A stretch of 64,000 nt of DNA from Saururus chinensis (Eukaryota > Streptophyta > Magnoliopsida > Piperales > Saururaceae), in NCBI GenBank assembly GCA_035235625.1, contig CP141141.1:39517719-39581718 (forward strand), written 5' to 3'. The notes under the pieces were generated by a model, which saw only the letters and a program-made list of their open reading frames with translations, was not told where the DNA came from and did not search any database. Of this stretch, positions 1 through 12,315 are shown piece after piece. The first letter of the stretch is position 1. Every line of letters begins with the position of its first letter. The translations under genes and the position numbers were made by a program.

Positions 1-777
1 ATAAGTATTATATATTAAATTAAAATAAATATAATATTAAAAATGAGCATATCACGGAGTGAGATATGCTTTATATTATCCACCCACAAATTTTAACTTG
101 ACAGTCCTGGTTCTAATGATTATCCCGTATAAAACCCATCTTTCTCCCTCCACTTTCTGTCCCATCAAATTCAAATCGGCTGTGGAGCCGTCTCTCCTCT
201 ATGACAACGAAGCCCTGTGCAAGCCATATAAACTAGCCCCTCGTTCAGTGTGACATTTATCCTGAAGCACTAACATGCCTCTACAACAGTGGTTATCGAC
301 ACCTAAGAATATGGGGAGTGCGAGTGCGCGTAATGTAATTTTTTCAATGACAATTGATAGGTATTCGTCGTCTCCAGGACCGCATCACAACAAAACCTCC
401 GCCATCAACGCGACGCAGTGCAAAGCAACATTATACTTCGAAAATGGGAGTCAATATCGCAGAGAACCCTCGCTACTTACCAGAACCACCAAGGCGTAGC
501 AGCTTCTATGCAAAAAAATAAGAAACATTAGGTCTGTACCCAAAAAAATGCATACATAGTTACTACATTCCAGCAGAAAAACCATGTAACTTCTCATATA
601 AAAACAAACAAGAAACAAAGTTAATATGCTGCAGCAGAAAAAACTAGTACTGCAAAGGGAATCAAAGGCAGAATACACTCATTAGTCGAACAGGTGACAT
701 TCAGAAGAGGTTAAAAAGAGATGCATGAACCAGATCATGTTACATTCCTTGGGCCACCGGATTGTATACAACTATTA
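1..777. other. 3' flank of the PTB gene, no other gene seen
   Basis: I see no convincing coding region here; the open frames are short and match no family I recognise. The part closest to 777, roughly 500-777, is probably the 3' UTR of the minus-strand PTB gene, since that gene's stop codon is at 778-780. The poly(A) site cannot be placed from sequence alone. Confidence 0.4.
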
Positions 778-3700
778 TCAATAGTACACAGGAGGCTGGC
801 CAGTAGGTGGCGCACCAGTAACGGGTACCCCGCTAGGCTGACCATATGGAGGTGGTATTTGCTGCTGAAGACCACCGACTTGTTTTGGATATCCGGGTAC
901 AGTTTCGGCTGAAGAACCAGGATATGTGGTAGGGGATACAGAAGTGGGTGCAGCAAAACCAGCGACACTAGAAGGTACATATGTTTGGCCTGGAAATGCA
1001 CTAGAGGTTGGCATAAATGATGGCCTTCCCGCATGAAGGTTTGGGTCCCACCCTTGCCCTGGCACTTGTCCATCAGAATGTGGTACTTGTGGTCCTTGCG
1101 GTCCTTGCGCAGCAGCTGCATATCCATTACCACCGTACATGGATGCAGCAGGCTGTGGGTTCTGCCAAGAAGTGGTTGCAGATGATATAGGAGGTGGCTG
1201 ATGCACTCCGAGCACACCCGCCTCAGGGATTGTGTAATCTCTGCTTCTGTCATTATGTGCCTGAAATAAAAATAATGTAGTTACTGAATGTCAATTTTTT
1301 CTCGTACAAACTATAATTATTTTTAAGTTTCAAGAAGCATACATTCCAAGTATAGTCTTTTCCATTCTTTTGCCATCTCCTCTAGGGCTGACTCATTAGT
1401 CTTTTATTTTTTTTTTGTTTTGTACTTTTTTCCAGTATTGACCTAAACTAAATATTTATATACCTTTACATTGAGATCAGTATGACGAGAGTATGACAGA
1501 TGAAGCTTACAATAGCCACCATCATAGATGCAGTGTCCTTCTAACGCCTCTTTCGCAACAGCAGCTGTTCTGACATCTAAAGACATACACACACAAGTCA
1601 ATATCCTTCACAATCATCTAACAAGACAAACTACTGGCTAAAACAGAAAAATAAAACTACTTTCCCAACACAAACAGGAAGTTTTCTGAATTTACCAGGA
1701 TACTGTACTAATGCCTGTAGTCCACCATTTTTCTCAAATATTGCAATCTTCTGTACGGTGCCAAACGCAGAAAATACCTGGAAAAAATAGCAATCACTCT
1801 GCAGATGCCACCATGTATATAAAGAAGAAAGAAAGGAAATTACATAAGATAATTACCGTGTGAAGAACATCCACTGTAACCGGATATTGCAAATTCTCAA
1901 TAGACGCGAGCAGTACATTGCTCTCAGGTTCTATCTTCTTACCGTCAGGACCTACAATAGGCTGTAACAAATTCATTAGGACTAGGGGAAAATGTTGAAA
2001 GAAAGATCTGATAACAGCAATCAAATCCCACCTGCAAGGTTCCCTCTATGGCAGAAGGATTTACAGGAAGATAAGGATTTGTATAATCCCTGCACAGGAA
2101 GGAAAAAAATACACATATCAAGAATCATCCAGCAAAAACTTAACTTGAAAAAAAAAAACAAGTCCAAAGTCACAAGAGACATAGAACAAAAGAAATCCAC
2201 AATTGGTTCAGTGTTCAATAAAAATTGTCATTAAACTGAAATACTTCCTTTATAACCAAATACATTGAGCAGATAAACGAAATTAGTTGGCAAAAATAAG
2301 GCAGCTTCAAGCAAAATAATAAAAACAAGAAGACAAATTTTCCCATCCACTAATAAATTAGATTCACAAGGCCATCATTTCCTTATTTTTCAACGTCTGC
2401 AAAAACCAACCACCACTTAGAAGCACGTTAAATTACAGTTTAAGTAACTATATCTCCATAATCGATGAACACTACATACTAAACTTCACCGTGAAAATGA
2501 ATCCACAGAAGCAATCTGGTGAAATATATAAAATATCTGGCATAACTACTGCTCCTAAGCTATATAACACTTTAACTAGTGTTTCTGACTGAAAGGCAAC
2601 AATATGTTAAAGCAAAAAGGTTAAATCACAGATTTCTCACTCCTACTTCTAGAATTAATCATTATTGTTTGCAGGAACAATTCTTCATATCTATTTCATA
2701 TTACATATAGAAAGCACAAAAGTGAAAATTGCCAGCAAACTGAGAACTCCTAAATAATTAGTAGTGAATATGGTAAAATCATGAAACATAAGGTGAAGGG
2801 AATTACTAAGACAGTTAAACACATCTGCAATTTGGGCAGCTGGCTTCACTAGCCCTAGATAACAAATAGAGATTAATCAGTTGACATGTCTAGATACTAA
2901 AACTAAACCTAACAAATAACATCTAACAACAATACGCTCACAGGAAATTAAATGCGGTCAATAAATGTCTTTTAAAAGTATTTGAACCTGCTGCGGTGTG
3001 ACTGAAACTTGATATTCAGGTCTGTGTGAGCCGAAAATGAAATACGCAAATGACATGAACTTACATGCTCAGGTAGCAAGTATCTGAAATTTTCAAAAGC
3101 TACAATTAGGTCACAAAGGCCAAACCAACAGTTTCGTTTTCAAAACTTAACAAAGCAGGAAACATGCCTAGGAATGCTTCTTCCATCCAATGCATTTCGT
3201 GCAGCTAAGGCAGTCTCTGCATCGCTGAACTGTATCAATGCCTGGAAAAAAGAACAATTTTCAGTCGCTAATAAAAAAATAAAGAATGAACTCCATAGCA
3301 TATCACATATGCCAGTCACACATCCATACCTGGAAACCAGCAGCTTTCTCAAAGGTGGCAATTTTGTGTACAAAACCAAAAGCAGAAAAAACCTAGTAAT
3401 CATTGAAATTTAATCAGAAAAGTCAATTAAAATAATAAATTTTCAAAGATAAAAAAACACAAATTATCATAGAAGAGAGCTTATAAGCATAACATTTACA
3501 AATGAGAGAGTTCAGATATAGAATACAAAGAGAATGAATGATATGACAGTATACATGAACGGACTATAAATTAACAACATTAAGTAAGATGCCATAACTT
3601 AATAAATTAAGATAAAAGTGGAGTCCATTAATTTTTTTTGTAAAGCACACACAAGCATCTGACGATATATAATTAGATGGATCATAATTGAGCAGCAGTA

Positions 3701-4180
3701 ATAAAGATGGCATGGCTAATAAACTGCCGTGTGAAAAATAAATTAATTCTCCTCATAAAAAAGAAATTTTTAAAATGTGGAAGAAGTTCAAAGTTTTAGT
3801 ACAAACAACACCCCTGCCCTCCTCTTCCCCTATTGATCGTACCATATAGCTCTTGCTAGTTTTTAACATAAGACAGAGCTAGGGTAGCTCTATACATGTA
3901 TCATTCAACAAGATCTTGTTAAGCTTGGAAAATATCTTTTATTTTGAGAGAGAGATAGATATAGAGAGAGAGAGACCTAAAGGAAATAATGTAAATTTTG
4001 CAAATTTACAAAGAGTCAGAAAATTCAACTTCTTAGCCTTCTTTCTTCCATTTTATACTAATCAATCATATTCATAAAATGAGCAGAGATGTCAACGAGT
4101 ACAAGCTACACTCATTCAAAGAGTTGAACACATTCACTCAGCCATAATTAGCCCCTCTAGGTGCATAACATCAAAAAGTT

Positions 4181-4241
<61 letters not shown>

Positions 4242-5970
4242 GGCAAGCCAATACATTGACAAGCAATCCTGCTGCTATCTTTTACAATTACACATAATTT
4301 CCACCTTTGGTCAGTTCTAGCCAACTGAAGATCCTCTGGTTTCTGTTTTTCCAAACGTCAAAACAATTATTTTTCTAAACCATATCTAATCAATGAGCCT
4401 GTAGCACATTAAGCATACAGATTACATCAAAAATTAGTGGAATACATACCAAGTGTATGACATCAATGCTGACGTCTCCAGCCTCAACTCCCTCAATCGT
4501 CACCAGGAGCACATTGCCAGCCACATCCCCAACACTCTTATTGTTGACAATTTCCTGTCGATTCGAATACTGAATATAAACAGTTTTACCACGAACTTGT
4601 GCAGGCTCGGATGAAGAAGCATAATAAGAAACCATGGATATAGCCTGATTGAGGTCTGCCTGCAAAATGGGAGAGCATGTATTTTCAGTACATACACTTG
4701 AAGCCATAAAAATATAAAACTTCAAATTTTAAAACATAAATTTGAAAAGGCAATTTTCAGTTGACAGAATTTAACACATCTTCTGTGACAAAAACATTTA
4801 AAACATTCTTGAAAATAAAAAAGAGTAAAAATTCCATATAAAATAAAAGAAACGAGGATGGTAAGTTTAGAAAACATTAACTTAAATAAAGTCAGGTGCC
4901 ATCAGACCTATGACCACCCTTGACTGAGTATGACTCTGGGGAAACATTCACTATAATATACAAAATGTTCAACAAAGGTGCAATTGAAAATTTTCTTAAA
5001 GATCTCAGAGATTAATACGTACTCACTAGAACATATTTTGATGTCAGTAAATAAGAAAAATGGTGCTGATAATGACAAAATCTACAAAGTATGGAAAAAT
5101 TTGCAACACAACTAATTGTAAAGCGGCATAAGCTTCATATCATTGCAGCCAGAAGATTAAAAACCCACAGAGTCGTGAAGGATAAGCCACTAAACTTACA
5201 ATATCTACGAACCCAACGGGTGGCATAGCAGTCCAAAGTCAGGAATTTTCTTATTATCATATTGTTAACGATAGAGAAACTGACTATTTGTTGAAAAATA
5301 GAGAACCTGACATTACAATTCTTACTATAAGGCAGAGTTCAAATATCCGTCCTTTGTCATGTTTAAGTTCAATTGTTTCCACTTCATACATAATTACCAT
5401 CTTGCCTGTTTAAACTATAGTCTATAGTTATTCTGAGAAAAGTGCTTTAAACAGACAAACCTATGAGAACTCAAATGAAACGTAGTTTATTTTTTTAACC
5501 CATCTATACTGATTATCCAATCTCCATTGCAGGAAATAGAAAAACGTTTCCAAAACAATCACTCCACAACCGTAATTGCACCCCAGTTTCCACTAATTCC
5601 ACAAACAACGCATCACCCGATCATGGCCCAACACCAATCATAGCTATCGAATGACTATAGAACTCAATTAGCAGCGAGACAAAATCCCAAACCTCAGCCA
5701 CACCACATAAACAGCGAAAAAGCAAACAACATAGGACAAACGAACAAAAGCGCAGCGGGACTAGACGAAGAAGAAGAAACATACGTATTCAACGAAAGCC
5801 TGGTTGCGGTTGGCGCCGACGTTGCACTTGGTGTTGACGATCTTGCCGAATGGCTTGCAGAGCTCGACAAGCTCCTCCTCGGAGCACTCCCAGGGCAGGT
5901 TCCGCAGGTGCAGCACCTTGGACGGCGTCTGCGTGTACCGGAACTGCGGCTGGCTCGACGTCCCCGACAT
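778..5970 (-). CDS. PTB: Polypyrimidine tract-binding protein (PTB1/PTB2 type), 10 coding exons
   Basis: Coding exons on the minus strand are 5785-5970, 4450-4659, 3330-3392, 3168-3241, 2988-3083, 2032-2089, 1857-1961, 1696-1777, 1464-1576 and 778-1260. They join in frame to 489 residues plus stop. All introns are GT-AG except the one after exon 4, which has a GC donor. The protein has three RRM domains at about residues 17-97, 111-205 and 243-329, then a Gly/Pro/Gln-rich tail (330-489). The N-terminus (RYTQTPSKVLHLRNLPWEC) and the paired VFSAFG segments of RRM2 and RRM3 are typical of the plant PTB1/PTB2 group, as opposed to the more divergent PTB3. Members bind pyrimidine-rich RNA and steer alternative splicing in the nucleus; that role is known from the family and not shown here. 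The start is the first in-frame ATG and gives the family N-terminus. No broken residue or frameshift is visible, so the gene appears intact. Confidence 0.96.
3166..3167 (-). other. Non-canonical GC splice donor, PTB intron 4
   Basis: Read on the minus strand, exon 4 ends in AG and the intron begins GCATGT. Joining at this site to the acceptor ending at 3084 completes an Arg codon and restores the family sequence across the boundary. A nearby GT four bases on would break the frame. GC-AG introns normally carry a strong AG|GC context, as seen here. Confidence 0.85.
4182..4241. repeat. (CT)n followed by (TA)n microsatellite in PTB intron 2
   Basis: About 37 bases of CT dinucleotides run straight into about 23 bases of TA dinucleotides. 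On the PTB mRNA strand the tract reads AT then AG. It lies inside intron 2, away from the splice sites. Confidence 0.95.
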
Positions 5971-6300
5971 CTTTTGGGTCCCCTCGCCGGGACCAGAAGC
6001 AGGAGCAGAGGAAGAGAAATCGAGGAAATGAAAACTCTAGGGTTTGCAGGAGGAGCAGGCCGAGCAATTTGGCTGTAGCCTCTACAGCAGTGCGCATTCA
6101 GAGAAGCGAGTCGAGAGATTTCCTGCTCTGTTCAGATGGGGTTTGTGAGGTCGCGTGGGGGTGAGTTTTGGCGACTGGGCCTGGGCCTCGTAAGGCCTGC
6201 TTCTTACAACTTTGTCACGTGATCGATCCATTAACAGCGTGTGGATCCGGTTGTGGACTTGTATTGCCGTTGGATGATGGGCCCAAGCCTCGGCCCCACT
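5971..6300 (-). promoter_or_regulatory. PTB 5' UTR and promoter region with telo-box, site II and G-box motifs
   Basis: Upstream of the PTB start there is a telo-box-like AAACCCTA (minus strand; plus 6038-6045), tandem site II motifs TGGGCC at 6176-6181 and 6182-6187, and a CACGTG G-box at 6216-6221. This set is common in broadly expressed plant genes for RNA processing and translation. The transcription start is inferred to fall between about 6045 and 6175; no clear TATA box was chosen. Confidence 0.55.
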
Positions 6301-6811
6301 TTCTATTCACGGTTAGATTTCTTTAAATAACCACAGTGACAAGTTCAGGATTCGCCATTCGAAGGGGTCTTTGATTTGAGAAAATTTAGAGTAAAATCTA
6401 GAAAATTTATCAAGAGAGCCTGAATCTTCAAGGGGGTCGGAGAGAACTTATCCACAGCTTCAATTTGGTGAAAATATTAGGTATAGATAGGGTATGTGAG
6501 GCCAAAAAAAACCTATTAATAAAACCCCATATCCCAAATAAACCTTGCCTAAAGTGGTTTAAAAAACTATTGAGACGAAACTATGATAAATTCATGGATT
6601 TAAATTTTGATGAGTATTTCATTCAAGGTCCAACAAATACGACTGGAGCGAATGAATGACAAGCATGAGTGAAGAAACGGAGTACACAACCTTGTCAAAG
6701 CAAAGACTAGTCGCTTTGTACTGTGCATTGAAATGGCAATCATAAGTAGCTTGGTTTGCAACAAGGGCATTTTTCATGTCAGCAAGAGCTGAAATTATTG
6801 TTTTTATTTGA
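6301..6811. other. Intergenic, nothing recognised
   Basis: There is a 64-codon open frame at 6465-6659, but it has no family resemblance that I recognise and no surrounding gene structure. It may be an old transposon fragment. Confidence 0.3.
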
Positions 6812-7115
6812 TTAACCTACCCCTTAACACAGTTAGTGGTTATCTATCATCTGTGTATATTTAGATGATAGTTTACCGATTGTATAAAAATGGGTAGGAT
6901 AAATAAAACAAGGGGTGGGAAGACTCATCATCCAAATATTTTTATGATGTACTTCATTTGTCTCACGTTATGATGAGTCTATCACCTCCAGCCCACCCCT
7001 TTAATTTAGTTGGTAGATATTCATTGCCTATATATATCAGGTCGATAAATATCTACCAATTATATAAAAGTAGGGTGGGGTGGATAAAATAGGGGGTGAC
7101 AAACCTCTTATCCCT
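6812..7115. repeat. Two related fold-back (MITE-like) units
   Basis: Two imperfect palindromes lie in tandem, about 6812-6915 and 6985-7115. Each has an arm carrying a GGTAGATATT- or GGTTATCTATC-type sequence and an opposing arm running into a block such as AAAAGTAGGGTGGGGTGG, with its complement CCCACCCCT at the other end. The two units resemble each other, which suggests copies of one small non-autonomous element. Boundaries are approximate. Confidence 0.5.
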
Positions 7116-7125
7116 CGCATTAATA

Positions 7126-7206
7126 GCTTCATTTAATTTTTTTAAATAAATTAATTCTAATTTACTTTAAAAAATTAAATAGAACTCTATTAATATAGGA
7201 TATAAG
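7126..7206. repeat. Stowaway-like fold-back MITE, degraded
   Basis: The left arm reads TTAATAGCTTCATTTAATTTTT and is mirrored by AAAAATTAAATAGAACTCTATTAATA on the right. The same TAGCTCTATTT terminal word recurs at 7.7, 51.3, 60.9 and 61.3 kb in this window, which identifies a family of short palindromic elements. Confidence 0.6.
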
Positions 7207-7723
7207 GAATACAAATATTCACTAAAGACTTCATTAACACTATAGGAGTAAGTGTACTTTTTGAAACAAGAGCATGTTTATGTGTAGTTTTGATAAAGGT
7301 CAGGGGTGAGTGTGATTTACACAATTTCAATCTCTGCATCAATCCAATGTTCTTTTTACTTTATGTTCTTTACAACATGTTCTTCCCACCATGCGAACCA
7401 TTCTCTACTCTTCACTTGTATTGTTAGGTACCTTTAAATAAAGCTAGCGATCACTATATTTTCTCCTTTCTCCATGGACAATTAGAGGTCTAGATGTGGT
7501 CATCCCCTATTGCAATTTGAGTAGGAGGATAGAAGTACGCAATTTATTTAGTCTTGGTTGTAGTTGTGCACCCATCTTGCTACTTATTGATATTGACTTT
7601 GTATTTTCCAATACCAAGTTGTTCCTATGGTCTACTAGCACGTAAAATACCTCATTCTCATTTAATCAATAGTCACGAGGTGTCGAGATCCATAGTGGCA
7701 ATGGTAGTTGTACTACTCTTTCT

Positions 7724-7820
7724 ATCTCAAATTAATAATTTTATTTAGTTTTTTAAAATAAATTAAAATTAATTTATTAAAAAAAACCAAATAGAGTTAT
7801 TATAGGATAGAGGGAGTAAT
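7724..7820. repeat. Stowaway-like fold-back MITE
   Basis: An imperfect palindrome of about 95 bp belongs to the same family as the 7126-7206 copy, with AATAGAGTTATTATAGGATAG followed by a GAGGGAGTA end. That end resembles the CTCCCTC-type terminus of plant Stowaway MITEs. Confidence 0.6.
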
Positions 7821-8039
7821 TCACTAGCTTTTCAAATGGCCATGCTTTTCATGTCGGCGTGCCTCTCTTTGAATATGTGGAGTTATTTTAATGCCTTATT
7901 TTTTTATTATATTTAATACAAATAATTAGTAGTAATTATAGATTCTTGGATAAGAATTAAGGGTTTTTTATGGATGAAATCTCATACATGGTTAGAGCTT
8001 GAAGTAATGAGTGTAATAAATCAAATAACACGTTAAACA

Positions 8040-8420
8040 AGGGTTGGGAGCAAAAATTACGACCTCTGAAAACATACAATATAGGGGGACCTACTTGAAA
8101 AATATGGGATAACCTACCATGTAGAGATTATTTTTAAAGGGCTCGTCGACACAAGTCTATTGGTACGAAGAACACGTTATTCCAACTTGGGGTAGAAAGT
8201 TATCGCATTTTAAAGTTTGATTATTGATTGATTAAAATATTAATAAAATTTATAAAAAAGACAATTTTGTTGATGTTAGTGCTGACTCCTGTATTGCCAC
8301 ATGGCACAGGTCCCTCATAACATGGGTTGTCGCACATGAGCCGCCCTCCATGCCCAAGCATAACATGTCAGGGCCCATGCGATGGAGCTGTGCACACCTC
8401 AAGCAAGCAACTTGTAGCCT
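8040..8420 (+). mobile_element. Diverged LTR fragment related to the chromovirus LTR at 16.9-18.7 kb
   Basis: Several words follow in the same order as in the 3' LTR near 17.1-17.3 kb: a TACGACCTC/TACGGCCTC block, GGGACCTAC, GTGGGATAACCT, GGGCTCGTCGA and GTTAAAGT-like text. Divergence is high, so this is an old relative and not the 5' LTR of that copy. Confidence 0.6.
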
Positions 8421-8579
8421 CTATGTGTGTGCGTACCTCGTTTTCCCATAGACTATTCCCTATATACAAAAAAGAGTCGATTCAATTTTCGGAATAGTTT
8501 TTAGTTCCGCTAGTTCAAAATGCGTTCTTAGCTAATTCGATGATGATATATGTAATAAAATTATTCATTCATTGAGTTG

Positions 8580-9200
8580 ACGAGCCTATAGGGGGGGAAT
8601 GTCTTGGGGCAAAAGGAAGCTATGTATGCCGCCCTCAGACCCCAAAGAGAGAGAAGCGGCTCGGCGTAAGAAGAGGCTCCATCCTGCACCATCGAACCAC
8701 AATAAGAGAAGTGACCCAAAGTAAGGGGATGTTCTATTCTCTGCCAATGAGCTATAGAGAGAGTGAAACGTCCCCAAGTAAGAGGAGGTTCTGTCCGCCG
8801 CCTTTAGATGTATAGAGATGCATCTCATGGCAAGGAAAGATTTTATTTGCCACCTTTGGGCGCATAGAGAGAGAGAAACATCCCCAAGTGAGGGGAGATT
8901 ATGTTCGCCGCCTTCAGGTGTGTAGAGAGAGATACGTCTTCTGGTAAGGGAATGTTTTATCTACGACCTTTGGGCACATAGAGAGAGATGTGTTTCTAGT
9001 TAAGAGAAAGTTATGTTTGTCGCCTTTGGGTAAGAGCTAGAAAAGCCCTCAGAAAGGGGAATATCTATCTATCGTCTTCGGGCGCAATGAGAGAAATGTC
9101 TCGGGTAAGGGGAGGTTTAGTCTGCTACATTTGACAAAAAAAAAGAGAAATATTCTAAAGCAAGAGGAGGCTCCGCTCGCCGTCTCTTAACCTAAAGGGG
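8580..9200. repeat. Degenerate tandem array, period about 55-57 bp
   Basis: Roughly 10-11 copies of a unit follow one another. Its landmarks are a GAGAGA run, a CCCCAAGTAAGRGGAGGTT-like stretch and a CGCCGCCTTTGGGCG-like stretch. Spacing between successive GCC-CTTTGG landmarks (about 8630, 8682, 8739, 8795, 8849, 8906, 8962, 9018, 9072 and 9130) is 52-58 bp. Copies are well diverged. No open frame spans the array. Confidence 0.75.
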
Positions 9201-10570
9201 AGGATGCCCTCAAGGAATGAATAACTCCAAACACCGTTACTTTTGGAAACCTTAGGGGAGTACATGTTCATAACCTTCTAATTTAATAAATAATTAGATG
9301 AATACATGTGCATCTTAAGTAGTTAACTTAAGATGCTAATTAAGTTACATGTTTTGCTTTCACCAAATGTGTTTTGACATGCTCTATTTGATCTTATATG
9401 TTCTATCCCAATTTGATCTGATATGCTTTGATGTGTTTTGCTCCACTATGTGATAAAATGATCTATCTAATTTCAATGATTTTTGTATGACTCTAAATAA
9501 TTTAGCTTTCGTTTAACTCTGATGATTTTCTTTTGTTTTTTAATAATTTTTTTGATTATAATATATATAATTTTCTAATGTATAATGCATGTAATAGCAG
9601 TTAGACAAAACTACGTTTAGATTTGAACTTATCGGAATAACATTGTAGATGTTATTTGATAAGTAAATAGGTAACTGATATTATGGTTATATTGGCCCGA
9701 TCAAACTTAGATATAAAAATAGGTTTGTTTTGGCCCGCGCACAATGGAGCACTAAAGCTTCGTAGTGTGTAGATGAACATTATAGCTCTCGCACACATAA
9801 GTCATTCTTAGTGTTTTGAAAAATTAATAAACTCCAATTTTATATTCCAAATCCCAGTCCATGTTAGATCTCAGGCTGAGATGTTACAATTACTATGTTT
9901 GGTGGGACTCTTCTTTGTTTAGTTGTGTTTATGTTTTTCTTGTTGATTTTACTGTGTGATTGTATGTTTTATAATTAAAAGATTTTATATGGTTTCGCCT
10001 TTATAAAGGGCCCCATGTATATTAATATGAATTAAAATTTTATAGTTTAGTGTTGACAAATTTTGTAACAAAGCAATCACTTATAGCGTGTTCTAGTCAT
10101 ACCTATGACGACTTTCTCCATTGTTTTATGTGAGAATTAGTATTTGTGTGCATGAGAGAGAGAGAGAAAGCTTGAATGGCTACAACTTGTTTGTGCTTTG
10201 AGTTTTAAGCAATTTGCTCGTTCTTGTGAAAGTTTCGTGGGAAATTATCTTCTTGTATGGGATTAGTTCATATAACAACACACACAATATATGAATATTA
10301 GGTTTTGTGCATTTGTATGTATGTGTGCCTTGAGTTCATCATCAATTGGCACATTTCATATGCACATGTTTGTGAGAGTCATGGAAATATTTCAAGAGCA
10401 TAGTTCATAGCACAAAACACCTAATGGTTTACTTTAGGAAATCAAATTCCAAGGCATTCACGAGAGACTAGTGCTTGGAAGTTTGTAGATTGTTCGTGGG
10501 CGACAAATGTTCTTGTTGAAAGTTTTAAGGGTGTACTCATTGTGGTCAAATTCACTCCTAGTGATAACAA
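9201..10570. other. AT-rich intergenic sequence, no gene seen
   Basis: There is no recognisable coding segment, and the short open frames have no family features. A short (GA)n run lies near 10155-10170. Confidence 0.35.
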
Positions 10571-10579
10571 TGGGGGAAT

Positions 10580-10737
10580 GATATTCCTACTTAACTTTTT
10601 CTGCATCAAAAGCCTTACACCACCTCTTATTAGATAGAGAAGGTGAATAACACCATACAACACTGAGATTCACTTTTTTTAATCTAATCAAAGGTGGAGT
10701 AAGGCTTTTAGTATATAGAAAGTGGTGTAGGAATATC
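10580..10737. repeat. Fold-back element with ~70-bp arms
   Basis: The left arm begins GATATTCCTAC, contains AAAAGCCTTACACCACCT and ends near GGTGAAT. The right arm carries the reverse complements in mirrored order: ATTCAC, AGGTGGAGTAAGGCTTTT and GTAGGAATATC. The spacer is short, about 15-25 bp. Pairing is imperfect. The size fits a small MITE or a young hairpin-RNA gene. Confidence 0.65.
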
Positions 10738-11715
10738 AACTTCCTAACATCATAGACATCTTTAAGTAGGTAAAAGAAATGAAGATTCATAATTGGGGTG
10801 TTTGGACCAACATGAGAAAATGTGTATTTGTGTCTTTCTCTAAGTTCCTAGTAGTGTGATAATTTGACAAGGTTGAGTTGCTCATGTAGTGTTTTACCCG
10901 ATTTAGGGATTGTCTATGTCAAAAAATTGCACTGCCTCTTTGAGGGGTTTGTTTGCTTTGTTTAATTGCATTTGTAGTTAGATTACTTTCATGGTATGTT
11001 TTACTTGTTTAAGTAGTCATTTAAATGTTAATATTTCATTGCTACTCTATAGAATTCTTCTAAGAGATTGGTGAAGATCATTGTCAGTATATATTTTCAA
11101 GTAGGATTGAAATCATAGCCCTCTAGCCAACCTTGGTTTTATTTAGGCTATTTAATGTTCGTCCCTAAGCAAGCGCAAGTCAGGAGTTTTTTTTATTTAC
11201 TAATTTTCATTAAAAATTAACTTTTAATAAAAAAAATTATATTTTTTGGTAGAGTACTATCACTAATTGACCCGATAAGATACAAAATAATTTACCTTTA
11301 GGTGGGGTCATTTACAACTAATCATGATGACTTGCAAGTTTAAAATATCTTAAACCTCCATAAAACATGTAAGCCTCCTCCTTTTCTCCCTCCCTTTTGG
11401 TCTATGTCAATCTTTTGAAAAAAATTTAAAAAATAATTTTATGCTTGAGGGTGGACAATGAAAGGCCTATTAGTTTTTTGCCCCTTGACCCTAGACCAAT
11501 TTTATTTGAAGTGGGCTAAAAATTTTAGGGCTTGACCGTAATATTAGACACAAAAATATTTAGCCCTAACCTGTATTTTTTTAGGCTGAGTAAGCCCGAG
11601 ATAGTAGGCTAACCCTTAAAAGTTTCACCCCTATTCACAAGATATATTGGATAATAGCGTTAGTGTTGGTCATAGCCAATGATTCTCATATTAATAGTGT
11701 CCCAAAGGGCTCTAA
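10738..11715. other. Intergenic sequence, nothing recognised
   Basis: I see no supported gene or complete repeat. The interval is AT-rich with homopolymer runs. Confidence 0.3.
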
Positions 11716-11880
11716 TAGGGATGCCACTTAAATTGGGCATATTGTAAAACCCAACCCGACCTTAATGGGTTCAATTTGGGCTTCTAAATTCATACCGCAT
11801 AGCTATTTAAAGTGGATTCAAATTATCATTTCCTAAATAGTATTAGGTTTGGGTTCAACAAAACCCAAACCTAAGAAAAT
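11716..11880 (+). mobile_element. hAT-like MITE, one end only
   Basis: The terminus TAGGGATGCCACTTAAATTG matches the terminal repeat of the complete 340-bp element at 18772-19111, and it is followed by the same AACCCAACCCGACC / GGGTT-rich interior. No opposite end is present; the sequence changes near 11880, so the copy is truncated. Confidence 0.65.
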
Positions 11881-11916
11881 TATGAGGAGGAGGGGAATCA
11901 GAACTTCCAAGAGGAG

Positions 11917-12114
11917 GTGGTTGTGAGAAATTTTAACTTAAACAAATTACCCCTTCCTGAAGAGAATGAGGAAGAAGAGAGGATGGAAGCTCTGGATCAG
12001 CGCGGGGCCAAAGGGCTGTCATGGTACACAGAGCATCTTCCTGAAATATGTATCTTCTGCGGAATACGAGGGCACTTTTTCTTCGAGTGCCCGACAAGGA
12101 GGATCTTTCCTTGA
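11917..12114 (+). pseudogene. Retroelement gag fragment with a CCHC zinc knuckle
   Basis: A short open frame ends in a CX2CX4HX4C zinc knuckle (CIFCGIRGHFFFEC), the nucleic-acid-binding motif of retroelement gag or LINE ORF1 proteins. It precedes the chromovirus gag but is a separate frame and is not the knuckle of that element, which has its own further downstream. I read it as a relic of another element. Confidence 0.5.
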
Positions 12115-12315
12115 TCGGTTTCTAAAATCTCTGAAAGTGTGTGTGTTGGCTTTTAAAGGTGTGGTTTGGCTTGTTTGTAAAATGAAATAGTTTGAGTTGT
12201 TTTGAAAATGTTTGATCAAAGTGTGTCCTGACACACTTTTGTTTTGTAAAATGTAAACATATGAGTGTTTGTGACTATGTTCATAAATAAACTTGGTGTG
12301 TTTTAAATAACTTGT

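Noticed and set aside
735-1253. 172-codon minus-strand frame in the last PTB exon
   Set aside because: Alternative frame; the real frame (778-1260) continues the RRM3 exon and gives the family C-terminal tail.
8040-9200. Reading this as the 5' LTR of the chromovirus at 12.3 kb
   Set aside because: Only about 380 bp align, with high divergence, and the tandem array that follows is absent from the 3' LTR.
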